Shown here: positions 54,452 through 64,000 of the stretch, piece by piece
How positions within the stretch are numbered: position 1 is the first letter of the stretch
Layout: the number at the start of each line of letters is the position of its first letter
Source of the DNA: Paracerasibacillus soli
GTDB taxonomy: Bacteria > Bacillota > Bacilli > Bacillales > Amphibacillaceae
Length of the DNA: 64,000 nt
Assembly (NCBI RefSeq): GCF_034006335.1
Contig: NZ_JAWDIQ010000001.1
Reading direction: 5' to 3' (one strand)
Notes under the pieces: model-generated
What the model saw: the letters and a program-made list of their open reading frames with translations, nothing else
Told to the model about the DNA's origin: nothing
The model's database searches: none
Program-made: the position numbers and the translations under genes

Positions 54452-54527
54452 GGAGGATTAGCTCAGCTGGGAGAGCACCTGCCTTACAAGCAGGGGGTCG
54501 CAGGTTCGAGCCCTGCATCCTCCACCA
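54452..54527 (+). tRNA. tRNA-Val (TAC)
   Basis: Identical to the gene at 42537, including the spacer between Glu and Val. A 170-bp AT-rich gap without a tRNA follows. Confidence 0.96.
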
Positions 54528-54699
54528 TTTGTTTATTATCTCAAGGGAAATAGTATTTCAGCTCTTAACCTAATGAGGCGCATAAGTTCATAGGAAAAAA
54601 ACTATCTCAATACTAACCTAATTATACGTACTACGTTGAAACTACTATTTTTAATAATTCTAATTTTAAAGAGACAGTATTACTGTAAAGTATAAATAA

Positions 54700-54776
54700 G
54701 GTCCGGTAGTTCAGTTGGTTAGAATGCCTGCCTGTCACGCAGGAGGTCGCGGGTTCGAGTCCCGTCCGGACCGCCA
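54700..54776 (+). tRNA. tRNA-Asp (GTC)
   Basis: Identical to the gene at 42735. A 150-bp gap without a tRNA follows. Confidence 0.96.
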
Positions 54777-54929
54777 TTACTTCTTCTAGTAAGGTTCATA
54801 GAATAACGAGTAAAAAGTCTAGCTAATAGGCTACAGGTAACCGAGCTCTCTAATATTTTTAATGAAATATTTTTAGTAGCGAGCTTATCTAACTTTTTTT
54901 ATATGGAAATAGCATATTATTTATAACAC

Positions 54930-55002
54930 GAGCCATTAGCTCAGTTGGTAGAGCATCTGACTTTTAATCAGAGGGTCGCAGGTTCGAATCCTGCATGGCT
55001 CA
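54930..55002 (+). tRNA. tRNA-Lys (TTT)
   Basis: Anticodon TTT in ACTTTTAAT; CCA not encoded. Confidence 0.95.
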
Positions 55003-55012
55003 TTCATTTTTG

Positions 55013-55101
55013 GCCGGGGTGGCGGAACTGGCAGACGCACAGGACTTAAAATCCTGCGGTAGGTGACTACCGTACCGGTTCGATTCCGGTCCTCGGCACC
55101 A
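55013..55101 (+). tRNA. tRNA-Leu (TAA)
   Basis: Class II tRNA, anticodon TAA in ACTTAAAAT; encoded CCA. Confidence 0.95.
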
Positions 55102-55104
55102 TTA

Positions 55105-55178
55105 GCGCCCGTAGCTCAATTGGATAGAGCGTTTGACTACGGATCAAAAGGTTAGGGGTTCGACTCCTCTCGGGCGCG
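55105..55178 (+). tRNA. tRNA-Arg (ACG)
   Basis: Anticodon ACG in ACTACGGAT; CCA not encoded; discriminator G. Confidence 0.95.
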
Positions 55179-55187
55179 TTAATGAAG

Positions 55188-55264
55188 CGGGAAGTGGCTC
55201 AGCTTGGTAGAGCACATGGTTTGGGACCATGGGGTCGCAGGTTCGAATCCTGTCTTCCCGACCA
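55188..55264 (+). tRNA. tRNA-Pro (TGG)
   Basis: Anticodon TGG in TTTGGGACC; encoded CCA. Confidence 0.95.
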
Positions 55265-55270
55265 TTTAAA

Positions 55271-55343
55271 GGGGCCTTAGCTCAGCTGGGAGAGCGCCTG
55301 CCTTGCACGCAGGAGGTCAGCGGTTCGATCCCGCTAGGCTCCA
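55271..55343 (+). tRNA. tRNA-Ala (TGC)
   Basis: Anticodon TGC in CTTGCACGC; CCA not encoded. Confidence 0.95.
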
Positions 55344-55489
55344 TTATTCTTTGGTGTTTGGATTCAAATCCCACCATTGCACTATATTTTATTTTTGTAA
55401 ATAGCCTTCTCAAATTAGGCGAAGTAGTTAACGCGCTGGTATGTGACTTTATTCATATGTTTGTTCTTACAGATACCTAACTAATTATT
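55344..55489 (+). other. Spacer with tRNA-like remnants
   Basis: GGATTCAAATCCCACCA (near 55361) looks like a T-arm with CCA, and GGCGAAGTAGTTAACGCGC (near 55418) looks like the D-arm of a tRNA such as His, but no complete cloverleaf forms. These are probably decayed tRNA genes. Confidence 0.4.
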
Positions 55490-55563
55490 GGACCCTTAGC
55501 TCAGTTGGTTAGAGCAATCGGCTCATAACCGATCGGTCGCAGGTTCGAGTCCTGCAGGGTCCA
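55490..55563 (+). tRNA. tRNA-Met (CAT), elongator type
   Basis: Anticodon CAT in GCTCATAAC; fully paired acceptor GGACCCT/AGGGTCC, so not the initiator. A tRNA-Ile with modified CAT cannot be excluded by sequence alone. Confidence 0.9.
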
Positions 55564-55585
55564 TTACAAAGCATTATTATCATTC

Positions 55586-55677
55586 GGAGGTATACCCAAG
55601 TTGGCTGAAGGGATCGGTCTTGAAAACCGACAGGGGTGTAAAAGCCCGCGGGGGTTCGAATCCCTCTACCTCCTCCA
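55586..55677 (+). tRNA. tRNA-Ser (TGA)
   Basis: Class II tRNA, anticodon TGA in TCTTGAAAA; encoded CCA. A 163-bp gap follows. Confidence 0.95.
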
Positions 55678-55840
55678 CTTTAATGAAACAGTTATACTAG
55701 CATAGCAAGCCTTTAGGTTTCTTTAAAAAATCACTGTATGTTTGTATAGAAGGAATGTATCTTCATGGCAGTATGACGAGGTTCAGCATTGACCTATCTC
55801 TGATTAGTTAATACGTGAAACTGTTTAAAGTGATATATAC

Positions 55841-55916
55841 GGCTCGGTAGCTCAGTCGGTAGAGCAAAGGACTGAAAATCCTTGTGTCGGCGGTTCGATT
55901 CCGTCCCGAGCCACCA
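55841..55916 (+). tRNA. tRNA-Phe (GAA)
   Basis: Anticodon GAA in ACTGAAAAT; encoded CCA. It differs from the copy at 42832 only in the acceptor stem (GGCTCGG against GGCTCAG). Confidence 0.95.
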
Positions 55917-56006
55917 TATTTTAAACAATTTAGTAGTTTGATTGCTAAAAAAAACTACTACTGTTAAATTATGCTTAACTAAATATCTCTACAAGTTTTA
56001 ATCTAT

Positions 56007-56080
56007 GCGGGTGTAGTTTAGTGGTAAAACCTCAGCCTTCCAAGCTGATGTCGAGGGTTCAATTCCCTTCACCCGCTCCA
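56007..56080 (+). tRNA. tRNA-Gly (TCC)
   Basis: Anticodon TCC in CTTCCAAGC; encoded CCA. Confidence 0.95.
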
Positions 56081-56091
56081 TTTTTATTTAT

Positions 56092-56165
<74 letters not shown>

Positions 56166-56222
56166 TTATAATATAATATATGGTTTATCTATCCATTATA
56201 TAAATTGATCATATCATTAAAT

Positions 56223-56296
56223 GCGCCCTTAGCTCAGCAGGATAGAGCAACAGCCTTCTAAGCTGTGGGTCAGAGGTTCGAATCCTCTAGGGCGCG
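56223..56296 (+). tRNA. tRNA-Arg (TCT)
   Basis: Anticodon TCT in CTTCTAAGC; CCA not encoded; discriminator G. Last gene of the cluster. Confidence 0.93.
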
Positions 56297-56354
56297 TAAC
56301 ATCTTGTTATTTTAGTTCATTTAAGTTTTTATTTCAGAAAAATAGTTTATCTAT

Positions 56355-56397
56355 AAAGATTACGATTAGAGAAAATCTAATTGTAATCTTTTTTTGT
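56355..56397 (+). terminator. Terminator of rRNA operon 2
   Basis: AAAGATTAC and ATTAGA pair with TCTAAT and GTAATCTTT in one long stem, ending in seven T. Confidence 0.88.
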
Positions 56398-56912
56398 ATC
56401 GAACTTTTAGGACAGGGGATTGGAATATGCAATGATTACTGTAGCTTCGTGTTCAAAGAGAAATAGGTAGTAAATTAAAAAACAAAATAATAGTAGAGGA
56501 AAATAAAACGTGGTGATATAATTTTGTCTATATAATTCAGAATTTATATATAAATTTTATCTGAAGGGTGTTATAATGATGCATATACATGAGCGATTCG
56601 AAAATATGACGTTAAACACGGACTAGAAGATGGAGCACATGCTGATCATAAATATGACACATGGTCTTGCTAAAGGAGAGATATCGAAAAGTAATCGATC
56701 CATCTCTTATGTTACAAAATGCTAAGCTGTACATAGAGGGTCACCAATTTTAAGTTAGTAAAATTTGTTTATATATTAGTCTGTTGAATGTTATTGAGTT
56801 TTTGAGATAGTGAATAGACTCTCATTATTGTACAGATTTATTCGTTATCAGCAATGTGCTAGCTAAAAATGAACAGTATGTATATCAATCATTTTATAAA
56901 GGTGGTTTTTCA
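56398..56912. other. Intergenic, no feature seen
   Basis: About 515 bp of AT-rich sequence between the rRNA operon terminator and the LiaF-like gene. A short coding-like patch near 56580-56670 is broken by stops in every frame and matches nothing I know. Confidence 0.4.
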
Positions 56913-57569
56913 ATGAGGGGTAGAGTCTGGTTAGGTTTACTTTTTCTAGTTTTAGGTATAAGTTTTTTCTTACACCAAGCGCATATCATTGACTTGGTGC
57001 AGTTTTTATCTACCGGTTGGCCGTTTATTTTTATAATAATTGGTGTCATTCAGCTCCTTAATCGAACGTATTCGTCTACCATTTCAGGTCTCTTGTTTTT
57101 ATTAATGGGTATTTTATTTCTAGTAAATGAATGGTATGAAGTGAATTTAATTCCATATGTATTACCACTAATTTTTATTTTTATCGGTTTGGTCATAATC
57201 TTTACGAGAAAAAGACTGGATAGCGTTACTCATTCAACGAGAGAGCTTCGTTCATTTGCTTTATTAGGTAGTGCAAGCATTAAAAGTCGCTCCACGAATT
57301 TAAAAGGTGGAAGTATTGTAAATGTATTAGGCGGTTCAGAAATTGATCTTCGTGAGGCGGTAATTTTAGATGAAGCAACAATTGATTTAAGTTGTGTTCT
57401 AGGCGGAATTACCATTATTGTTCCTAAAAGTGTCCGTGTTGAAGTATCAGGTATTCCAATTTTAGGGGCATGGGAAGATAATACGAGAATTTATAGCGAT
57501 GACGGGAGTTTACCGGGCCTGAAAATTAATTGTCTAGTCGTACTGGGTGGAGTAGAGTTTAGAAATTAG
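56913..57569 (+). CDS. LiaF-like membrane protein (cell-wall-stress response type)
   Basis: A 218-residue protein. Four membrane helices in the first 105 residues (WLGLLFLVLGISFFL, WPFIFIIIGVIQLL, GLLFLLMGILFLV, VLPLIFIFIGLVIIF) are followed by a beta-rich cytoplasmic domain with STNLKGGSIVNVLGGSEIDL and DLSCVLGGITIIVPKSV. This is the LiaF / 'cell wall-active antibiotics response' layout. In B. subtilis LiaF restrains the LiaRS two-component system; no liaRS gene is adjacent here, so the partner is unknown. ATG 56913 follows AAAGGTGG. Confidence 0.85.
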   Translation: MRGRVWLGLLFLVLGISFFLHQAHIIDLVQFLSTGWPFIFIIIGVIQLLNRTYSSTISGLLFLLMGILFLVNEWYEVNLIPYVLPLIFIFIGLVIIFTRKRLDSVTHSTRELRSFALLGSASIKSRSTNLKGGSIVNVLGGSEIDLREAVILDEATIDLSCVLGGITIIVPKSVRVEVSGIPILGAWEDNTRIYSDDGSLPGLKINCLVVLGGVEFRN

Positions 57570-57590
57570 TTTTAAGTATTATTTAAAGAG

Positions 57591-57630
57591 CACCCCTTAT
57601 TTTGCAAGCATTTCCAATAGGGGTGTTTTT
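57591..57630 (+). terminator. Terminator after the LiaF-like gene
   Basis: CACCCCTTATT pairs with AATAGGGGTG (one bulge) around a 14-nt loop, followed by TTTTTG. Confidence 0.7.
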
Positions 57631-57897
57631 GTATTTAAAATGATGATGAAAGATAAGCAATATTTAACAATTAGTATCCTGTAATGCCACTGTGCAGGTT
57701 TTCATACTTAAATTGTTTAGGGAGTTAAATAGAAACTATGATAAAATAATTAATGCTAGTGTGATAGTATAGACAGATGTGGGGACATACACCAAACAAG
57801 TGGAAATAAGATGATATGTCTAGGAGTACGGTTAATTATAATATTGTTATTTAGATAGAAAGCAAATCTAAATAACAAACTTAGGAGCGGAATAAGA

Positions 57898-59087
57898 TTG
57901 AATAAAAAGATATAGCTAATATTCGTAAACAATTTAAGGTAAATAATGACCTTTTAAAAATTCACGAGATTTTTAATGTGTACATCATGAAGGAATCTAG
58001 TGATATTTATCATCAACAAAGTTCACCATTTGATTTGCTAGAAGAGGAACAAAAAGAATTGTTTATGGAAAACTTTAAAAAGATATTATCCGGACAATTA
58101 GACGAGAAATTATTTGAATTAAAGTTTCGACGTGATGTAGATAATAGCAGTCAACTTATTCTTCATCAAGGCTTATTAAGTAATGATACTGATGAGTGGA
58201 AAGCGCACATGCTTCAGCTTGTTGAAAAGATGCTGAAAGAAAAGCAATATGAAATGGACATCGTCATAACCTTTATTCGTGGAGAATATATGAAGCCAAT
58301 GAAACGCCGAAATGATGAGGCAGAAGAAAGTGAGCGGGATTCTGTTTATGCTAATTCTTTTATTTTATGCAGTATGAATAAAACGCAAGATCCAAAAAAA
58401 GAACTACTGTTTGATTATGTTGAAAAAGAGTTTAAATACAATATTGTTGTGGATCCAATTATTAACTTGAAAGCTCCTATTTCAGGATTTCTGTTCCCAT
58501 GCTTTACAGACAATGCTGCAGATGTAAATCATGTTCTTTATTCTGCAGGTAAAAAGTATGAATTAAATTATCATTTTATCGAAGAAGTACTAAACGCAGA
58601 AGAAACCATGACTGCTGAAGATGATAAAATTGTTTTTGAAGAAATTGTGAAGCATGTTGCTGGTGATCAAATTAATACTTCGACACTCTCTAATGTATAT
58701 GATGAAATTTATCGTGTGATTGAAGAAAATGAAGAGGAAGAAATACCAAAATTAGACTATAAAGATGTAGAAAAGGTACTGAGAAGCAGCGGTGTAGAAG
58801 AGGTGAATACGGAAAAAGTTGAAACTGCTTTTAAGACTGTGATTGATGACGAATCATATGAGTTGAAGGCAAGTAACATTGTACCAAAACCTACGTCCAA
58901 ATCAATCAAAGTAAAGACAAAAGTTGCTGACTTGTCCATTAGTCCACAAGAACTAAGACATGTTCGGCAAGTTCATCTGAACGGAAAACTATTTCTCATG
59001 ATTGAATTGGAAGAAAATACAATGATTGAAGGATTTGAAATGATACCAGAAGCATTATTCCAAAAAGCAAAAGATGTGGACGATTGA
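57898..59087 (+). CDS. DUF4317 family protein (frameshifted near the start)
   Basis: A soluble, acidic protein of about 396 residues of the DUF4317 family, with no known function. Blocks include FKYNIVVDPIINLKAPISGFLFPCF and DQINTSTLSNVYDEIYRVI. The first open ATG (57978) cuts off the conserved N-terminus. Upstream, TTG 57898 with AGGAG reads NKKDIANIRKQFKVNNDLLK if one A is added to the run near 57902-57907, so the real gene starts there. No signal peptide is seen. It is followed by a bidirectional terminator. Confidence 0.82.
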
Positions 59088-59149
59088 TTCATAAGTAATG
59101 GGTGACAGAAAGTAATGAGCAATATTCTTCCCTTCACCTTTTCATTAAA

Positions 59150-59186
59150 CAAATAAAACGAACAGCATTTATAGCTGTTCGTTTAA
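59150..59186. terminator. Bidirectional terminator, DUF4317 gene and methionine synthase gene
   Basis: CGAACAGC/GCTGTTCG stem with a 7-nt loop; T-rich on both strands, stronger on the minus strand (GTTTTATTTG). Confidence 0.75.
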
Positions 59187-59193
59187 AATAATT

Positions 59194-60298
59194 TTATCTC
59201 CAAATCTCTTTTGAAATATCTACAATATATTTTAACTTTTCCCATTGCTCTTCCTCGGTTAATATATTTCCGTGATGAGTAGATGCAAAACCACATTGTG
59301 GGCTAATGCAAAGTTGATCTAGTGGTACATATTTTGTTGCTTCTTCAACTCGTGCTTTTATATTATCTTTATCCTCTAATTGACCATGTTTCGATGTGAA
59401 TAGACCTAGCACTACGTTTGGGCCACCTTTTGTAATATATTGCAGCGGCTGAAAATCTCCAGAACGGTCATCATCGTATTCAAGGAAAAATCCATTTACT
59501 TTTTCCTTTGCAAATAATGTTGGGGCGATTTTAGCATAGCTTCCTTCAAATGCCCATTTAGATCGGTAGTTACCACGGCAAAGATGAGTAGTTACAATGA
59601 GATCTTCTGGTTTATCTTCTAAAACGCCATTTGCAACACGTAATGCTAAATCAATTAATTCCTCACGAGAATAGCCACTATCATTGAACGGAATCTCCGG
59701 TGCATTAAGTCCAGCGATATATACATCATCTAGCTGTAAATATCGGCAACCAGCATCATAAAACGCTTTAATCGCATCGCGGTAGGCGTGGATAATGTCA
59801 TTTGCATATGCTTCAATATCAGGATATATTTCTTTGTTGCGGATACCAGCATTGAATAATTGGTTAGGGCTTGGAATGGTTTGTTTTGCAATTGCCCGGT
59901 CGCCAACAATTTCCTTAAACTCAATAAAGTCTTTTATATGTGGATGATCAGGGTTAAACGAGACTTTTCCGGTAACACGAACATCGTATCTTTCGGTTTC
60001 TTCACCTTTAAATTTAAAGCCATGCTCAGTTATGTATCCCTCTACACCAATTAAATGCTCTAGAAAATCTGTATGCCAAAATCTACGTCGAAATTCTCCG
60101 TCTGTAACGGCTTGTAGCCCTACCTCGATTTGCTTGTCAACGACTTTTTTAATTTCCTCTGTCTCAATTACATGTAGTTCTTGTGCAGTAATATTACCAT
60201 TCTGGAAATCTCTTCTAGCCTGATGAATTCTCTGGACGTAATAAACTTCCCACGTGATCAGCCCGAAATGGAGCTTTTACTAATGTTTTAGTTGTCAT
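59194..60298 (-). CDS. Cobalamin-independent methionine synthase family protein, YxjG/YxjH-like (frameshifted)
   Basis: A MetE C-terminal-domain-type protein of about 368 residues, like B. subtilis YxjG and YxjH, which transfer a methyl group to homocysteine. From ATG 60298 it reads KAPFRADHVGSLLRP, and after a shift near 60233 continues RIHQARRDFQNG, DGEFRRRFWHTDF, QLDDVYIAGL, VTTHLCRGN (zinc ligands His and Cys), NGFFLEYDDDR and CISPQCGFAST (zinc cysteine). Restoring the dinucleotide GA in CCAGAGA rejoins the frames. It lies 120 bp behind the cyclase gene, downstream of a SAM riboswitch, which fits a methionine-supply role. Confidence 0.88.
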
Positions 60299-60418
60299 AT
60301 AAAATCTCTCCCTAAAATAATATTTTTTATTTTAAAATTAATATCACGCACTGCTTCAAAATAAGTTTCATCTTATCCACAATTCATGTGCTGTTATGAT
60401 TATCATCATGAATAGGTA

Positions 60419-61171
60419 TTATGGCAAAATAGCAAAAGAACGTACGGGAAATCCACTTGCTTTTTCGGGTTTGGGACATATATTGAAAATGACCGCCCCT
60501 TTTGTAGGTACCTTATCTAAATTCGTTAATAGCTCTACTTGAAAAGTATCTTGTTCAAGTACATAATATTCACCAATGAGTGAGCCATTTTTACGGAAAT
60601 CTTTTGCTGCATCTGTATCAAATGTTTCATGGCCTACAGCATGAATCTTTCTTTCCTCAAATAGAAATCTTAAGGCGTCTATTCCCCATCCGGGGTGTGA
60701 CTATTTCCTTCTTTATCTTTATTTTCAAAAGCGACTTTATCAGGCCAGCGCTTACTCCAATCTGTTCGCAAAGCCACAAATGAACCTTGGTCTATTTTCC
60801 CATGCAACACTTCAAATTGAAGAATATCATCTACAGATAAGATAAAATCATTATCTATCTCTGCCTCTTTTGATTTATCAATTACAACTAAGGGAAGAAC
60901 CAGTTCTTTTAAATTAAGTTCGTCTAAGTAGCGTTGATTACGAACGAAATGAATAGGCGCATCGATATGTGTTCCATATTGTCCAGGAAAATTGAAACGC
61001 TGCGCAAAAAAGCCATCATCATGTGTAAAAAGTGTTTCAAATTTCGCATCCTCAAAGGCCGCAAAATGTGGAGAATGTGGGCCGAAAAGTATGTGTGAGA
61101 TCAACCCACTTTTTACTTTTTAGAACGTTTAAAATCTGTAAGAGCTCATTATCTGTTTTGGCAATCGACAT
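60419..61171 (-). CDS. Cyclase family protein, kynurenine-formamidase-like (two frameshifts)
   Basis: A metal-dependent hydrolase of the cyclase family (KynB type), about 250 residues. From ATG 61171 it reads SIAKTDNELLQILNV, KKWVDLTHTF, then GPHSPHFAAFED after a shift near 61087. The metal-binding HxGTHxDxPxHF-like motif appears as QYGTHIDAPIHF; FVALRTDWSKRWPD follows; after a second shift near 60695 it continues GWGIDALRFLFEER, IHAVGHETFDTD and GEYYVLEQ to the end. Both breaks join conserved blocks. It is the first gene after the SAM riboswitch, so an involvement in sulfur or methionine metabolism is inferred; the substrate is unknown. Confidence 0.82.
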
Positions 61172-61199
61172 TAAAATCACCCCATAAATGAAATTTAAA

Positions 61200-61362
61200 A
61201 TAAAAAAATCCTCTTCCTAAAAAATAAGAAGAGGATTTTGATAACCGTACTTGACTACTCCTCTTATCTTCTAGCAATTTGCTACTGGAATTGGCACAGT
61301 ACTTGTAAAAAGTCCGCTGCCGAGGCTTCAAAGGGCCAGTCCCTCTGCCTCTCTTGATAAGA
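61200..61362 (-). ncRNA. SAM-I (S-box) riboswitch with terminator
   Basis: On the minus strand it begins CTTATCAAGAGAGGCAGAGG and continues GACTGGCCC, TTTGAAGCCTCGGCAGC, GTACTGTGCCAATTCC and closes with GATAAGAGGAG, matching the S-box core in order. AAATCCTCTTC/GAAGAGGATTTT then forms a terminator with a T run (61207-61238). High SAM should favour termination, so the cyclase and methionine-synthase genes are made when SAM is low. Confidence 0.95.
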
Positions 61363-61391
61363 AAAAAATTTGAAATATTAAGTTGAGTCAA

Positions 61392-61420
61392 ACTATACAC
61401 TACAAATCGTAAACTGTCAA
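61392..61420 (-). promoter_or_regulatory. Sigma-A promoter of the SAM-riboswitch operon
   Basis: On the minus strand TTGACA (61420-61415), a 17-bp spacer and TATAGT (61397-61392), about 30 bp before the riboswitch. Confidence 0.8.
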
Positions 61421-61724
61421 CAATAATTTATAAATTATTAGGAAAAGGATCATTTACTTGGGTCTAAAAGATGTTGGTCACAAAGGTGTCGTTTCTTCTG
61501 ACATTGCTGTCTTAGCCTTTTTTGTTAGCCTTCATTCGTAACGCAAGCACGCCATCTCTGCTGATTGAAGTTGTAGAATCTCGTAAAGAAGGGAGGATTA
61601 TATTGCAAAATGGTATTGCCCACTAATATCAAGATACATGGAATATTAGAAATTGCATATTTACAAATAAAATGAAAACGCAAAGGATATACTAAAAATA
61701 AACGTAAAGCGGGAGGGTAATTAT
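61421..61724. other. Intergenic between the SAM operon and rnjB
   Basis: About 300 bp. GGTCACAAAGGTGTC (61479) and CTGATTGAAGTTGTAG (61560) resemble the sequence near 23469 (GGTCACAAAAGTGTTCC) and 23556, so this spacer and the one before mutY share a repeat-like unit. No gene seen. Confidence 0.4.
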
Positions 61725-63391
61725 TTGAAAACCAACGACAACATATCGGTTTATGCCCTTGGAGGCTTAAATGAGATTGGAAAAAATATGTATGCTATCG
61801 AGTATGGAGACGATATTGTACTTATCGATTGCGGTAATAAGTTTCCAGATGAAAATTATTTAGGGATTGATTTAATTATTCCTGATTTTGCATATCTATT
61901 AGAGAATAAGGAAAAAGTTCGCGCATTAATTGTTACACATGGTCATGAAGATCATATTGGGGGTATCCATATTTTTTAAAGACAGTGAATGTACCAGTAT
62001 ATGCAACGAGTTTTACACTTGGATTAATTGAAATGAAATTAAAAGAACATCGCTATTTAAGAGAAAGTAATCTACATGAGATTAATGCAAGTACAGTATT
62101 TACAATTGGAAAAATGAATATTCACTTTTTTAAAGTAAATCATAGTATTCCTGATTGTTTAGGAGTTGTCTTTGATACACCTGAAGGTACAATTGTACAC
62201 ACTGGAGACTTTAAGTTTGATTTGACACCAGCTGCCAGTAATGAACGTTCCGAAATACATAAGATGGCTGAAATTGGGAATAAGGGCGTATTGCTTTTGT
62301 TATCGGAAAGTACAAATGCTGAGCGAAAAGGTTTTACTCCTTCAGAACAAATAGTTGAAGAAAATTTGGAAAGTGCTTTTTTGAAAGCGGAAAGGAAAGT
62401 CATTGTATCTACTTTTGCTTCTAATATTAGCCGGGTCCAGCAGGTTGTAAATGCTTCTGAAAAAACAAATAGAAAACTAGCTTTACTTGGCAGGTCCATG
62501 GTAAATGTCGTCAAAGTGGCGATGGATCGTGGTTATTTATCTGTGCCTGAAAATATGTTAATCGAGGCAAAGGAAATTAATGAATTACCTCCAGAAATGG
62601 TGACCATTTTATGTACAGGAAGCCAAGGAGAATCACTAGCTGCACTTAGCCGCCTATCGACCGGTAATTTTCGTGATGCTTCGATTTTACCTGATGATAT
62701 GGTTATTCTTGCAGCAGGTCCAATCCCTGGAAATGAAAAGAAAATAACGAGTATTGTAGATAACCTATTCCAGTTAGGGGCTCAAGTGATTTACGGTCCA
62801 GGAAGTAGTTCAGGCATGCATGTTTCAGGTCATGGTTATCAAGAAGATCTAAAATTAATGCTTACACTTATGAAACCAACTTATTTTATTCCGATTCATG
62901 GAGAATATCGTATGTTGCATCTACATCAACAGCTTGCGGAATCTGTTGGTGTAGAAAGAGAAAATACGTTTATTATCAATAATGGAGATGTAGTAGATAT
63001 AGATCAATCCACAGCCAGGTGTACAAGGAAAATACCAGCAGGCAGTACATATGTGGATGGTGTAGATGTAGGAGATATGGAATTTGTATTACGGGACCGT
63101 AGGCAAATTTCAGAAGATGGTATGCTGATGATTATTTTGCCAATGAGTAAAAAAGATGGGAAAATGCTTACTGATCCTGAGATTACTTCTCGAGGATTTA
63201 TAGATAATCAGTTTTCTGAACTAAGAATAGGAATGAACAAAGTTATTCTTGAAACGATTCGTGGCTTATATGAAGAAAACCGCAATTCACGAAATGTAAT
63301 AAAACGACAAATTAAAAAAACAGTAGGACAATATATTTATAAACGTACACGAAAGGATCCAATGATTATTCCTATTGTGATTGAAATATGA
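61725..63391 (+). CDS. rnjB: Ribonuclease J, RnjB-like (frameshifted)
   Basis: A beta-CASP metallo-beta-lactamase ribonuclease of 555 residues, the exact family length. VYALGGLNEIGKNMYAIEYG at the start, the zinc motif THGHEDHIGG, HTGDFKFDLTP, TFASNISRVQQVV (beta-CASP), CTGSQGESLAALSRL and IPIHGEYRMLH are in order. SESTNAERKGFTPSE and LGRSMVNVVKVA resemble RnjB more than RnjA. TTG 61725 follows GGGAGGG. One missing base in CCATATTTTTT (61966-61977) shifts the frame; the standard GGIPYFLK sequence returns when it is added. RNase J enzymes degrade and process mRNA and rRNA. Confidence 0.92.
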
Positions 63392-63581
63392 TGTAAAGGG
63401 AAAAGTGTTTGTAGATACGGGGGAAACGTGGCCGATTTCATTGTATCTCCGTTCATATATTGTAAGTTCAAGTGTAACTTAATAAAATAAAACTCAAAAT
63501 GGGGTTTAATGTAAGGCGTACTGATGAACAGACTTTTAGTTATCGTCAAGCAACTAATTTTTGTTGTGGTTAGTATAACGA

Positions 63582-63628
63582 AACGAGGCTGACATAGGAA
63601 TTTACCTCCTCATTCAGCCTCGATTTTT
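63582..63628. terminator. Terminator between rnjB and the small basic gene
   Basis: Perfect 9-bp stem CGAGGCTGA/TCAGCCTCG with a 21-nt loop, TTTTT on the plus strand. Confidence 0.75.
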
Positions 63629-63643
63629 ACATGTGGTATTGTA

Positions 63644-63754
63644 CTAATTATTAGTATTTCTTGTATTTGACTTTCCTTTTCCTCTTCTTTGTTCATCTGG
63701 TAATTTTGGCTTGTTATGTCGATTTTTTTTATTTGCTTTGCTATCTTTAACCAT
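63644..63754 (-). CDS. Small basic hypothetical protein
   Basis: A 36-residue, very basic protein rich in Lys, Asn and Arg (MVKDSKANKKNRHNKPKLPD then EQRRGKGKSNTRN). ATG 63754 has GGAGGG 6 nt upstream, and the stop lies just before a terminator hairpin, which together suggest a real gene. Composition recalls minor small acid-soluble spore proteins, but I cannot assign it to a named family. Confidence 0.5.
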   Translation of the reverse strand: MVKDSKANKKNRHNKPKLPDEQRRGKGKSNTRNTNN

Positions 63755-63760
63755 CATCAT

Positions 63761-64000
63761 CCCTCCAGTAAAATGCAAAATAGAGTCCATACGATACATT
63801 ATTAAATTAACCAAAGAATGCCGATTTATTCATGATGTCTCAAGCCGTTCTCTTAAGCTCAATATGTTGTAATATATTAATTCGTTATTGTTCTTTTACT
63901 ATAAATCTTGCATCTCTGTATTTTGAAGGGGATTTTTTCATTCATTGAATATGGTGAAGGAATGGATAGAATGTGAGTGGGGGTAGTTTTTTTATTACGA
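63761..64000. other. End of window, no feature seen
   Basis: The last 240 bp are AT-rich without a supported gene. Any gene here would continue past the window. Confidence 0.4.

Overview
The window is low-GC DNA from a spore-forming member of the Bacillaceae. It carries a gamma-type small acid-soluble spore protein, the spore-cortex deacetylase PdaA and several genes known mainly from Bacillus (yfkD, yfhE, yfhH, yfhP, ntdP, ygzB). The 16S sequence looks like the Virgibacillus/Oceanobacillus side of the family, but I cannot fix the genus. From about 17.8 to 36.2 kb the order yfhE, yfhF-type epimerase, recX, yfhH, yfhP, mutY, sspE, ntdP, ygaD, bcp, perR, ygzB and then an rRNA operon follows the B. 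subtilis yfh-yga region. The hemL-type gene expected after ygaD is absent, and other genes sit there instead.

Layout. 0-9.2 kb: osmC fragment, yfkD, a YuiF-type Na+/H+ antiporter, pdaA, an acyl-CoA synthetase, CtsR-controlled clpE and a secreted ComEC-like metallohydrolase. 9.2-16 kb: transport and envelope-stress modules, namely GntR + ABC, yxlEFG-like, GntR + DUF1648 and a YkkCD-like SMR pair. Two of these have striking palindromic operators. 16-36 kb: a NIPSNAP-NUDIX fusion, a P-loop kinase and the conserved yfh-yga block ending in perR (with PerR boxes) and ygzB. 36.8-43.5 kb: an rrnD-like operon (16S-23S-14 tRNAs) that has no 5S gene but carries a probable Bacillaceae-1 RNA in its 16S-23S spacer. 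43.6-48.5 kb: an accessory island of ISL3, IS21 and IS256 relics around a sigma-factor/YvrJ locus. 48.8-56.3 kb: a second rRNA operon (16S-23S-5S) followed by an eroded, widely spaced set of 14 tRNA genes. 56.4-64 kb: a LiaF-like membrane protein, a DUF4317 protein, a SAM-riboswitch operon (cyclase + MetE-like methionine synthase), rnjB and a small basic protein.

Regulation readable from the sequence: CtsR heptad repeats at clpE, two PerR boxes at perR, two GntR operators, an S-box (SAM-I) leader with its promoter, tandem rrn promoters with boxA, and a structured leader with a terminator in front of a GNAT acetyltransferase gene.

Data quality matters here. About twenty conserved housekeeping genes are each broken by one small indel, mostly one base missing from a homopolymer. 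The two rRNA copies also differ from each other, and from invariant rRNA sequence, by the same kind of indel. I therefore read most broken genes as intact genes with sequence errors, and give full-length coordinates across the break. The IS relics and the accessory ORF at 45.7 kb may be genuinely decayed.
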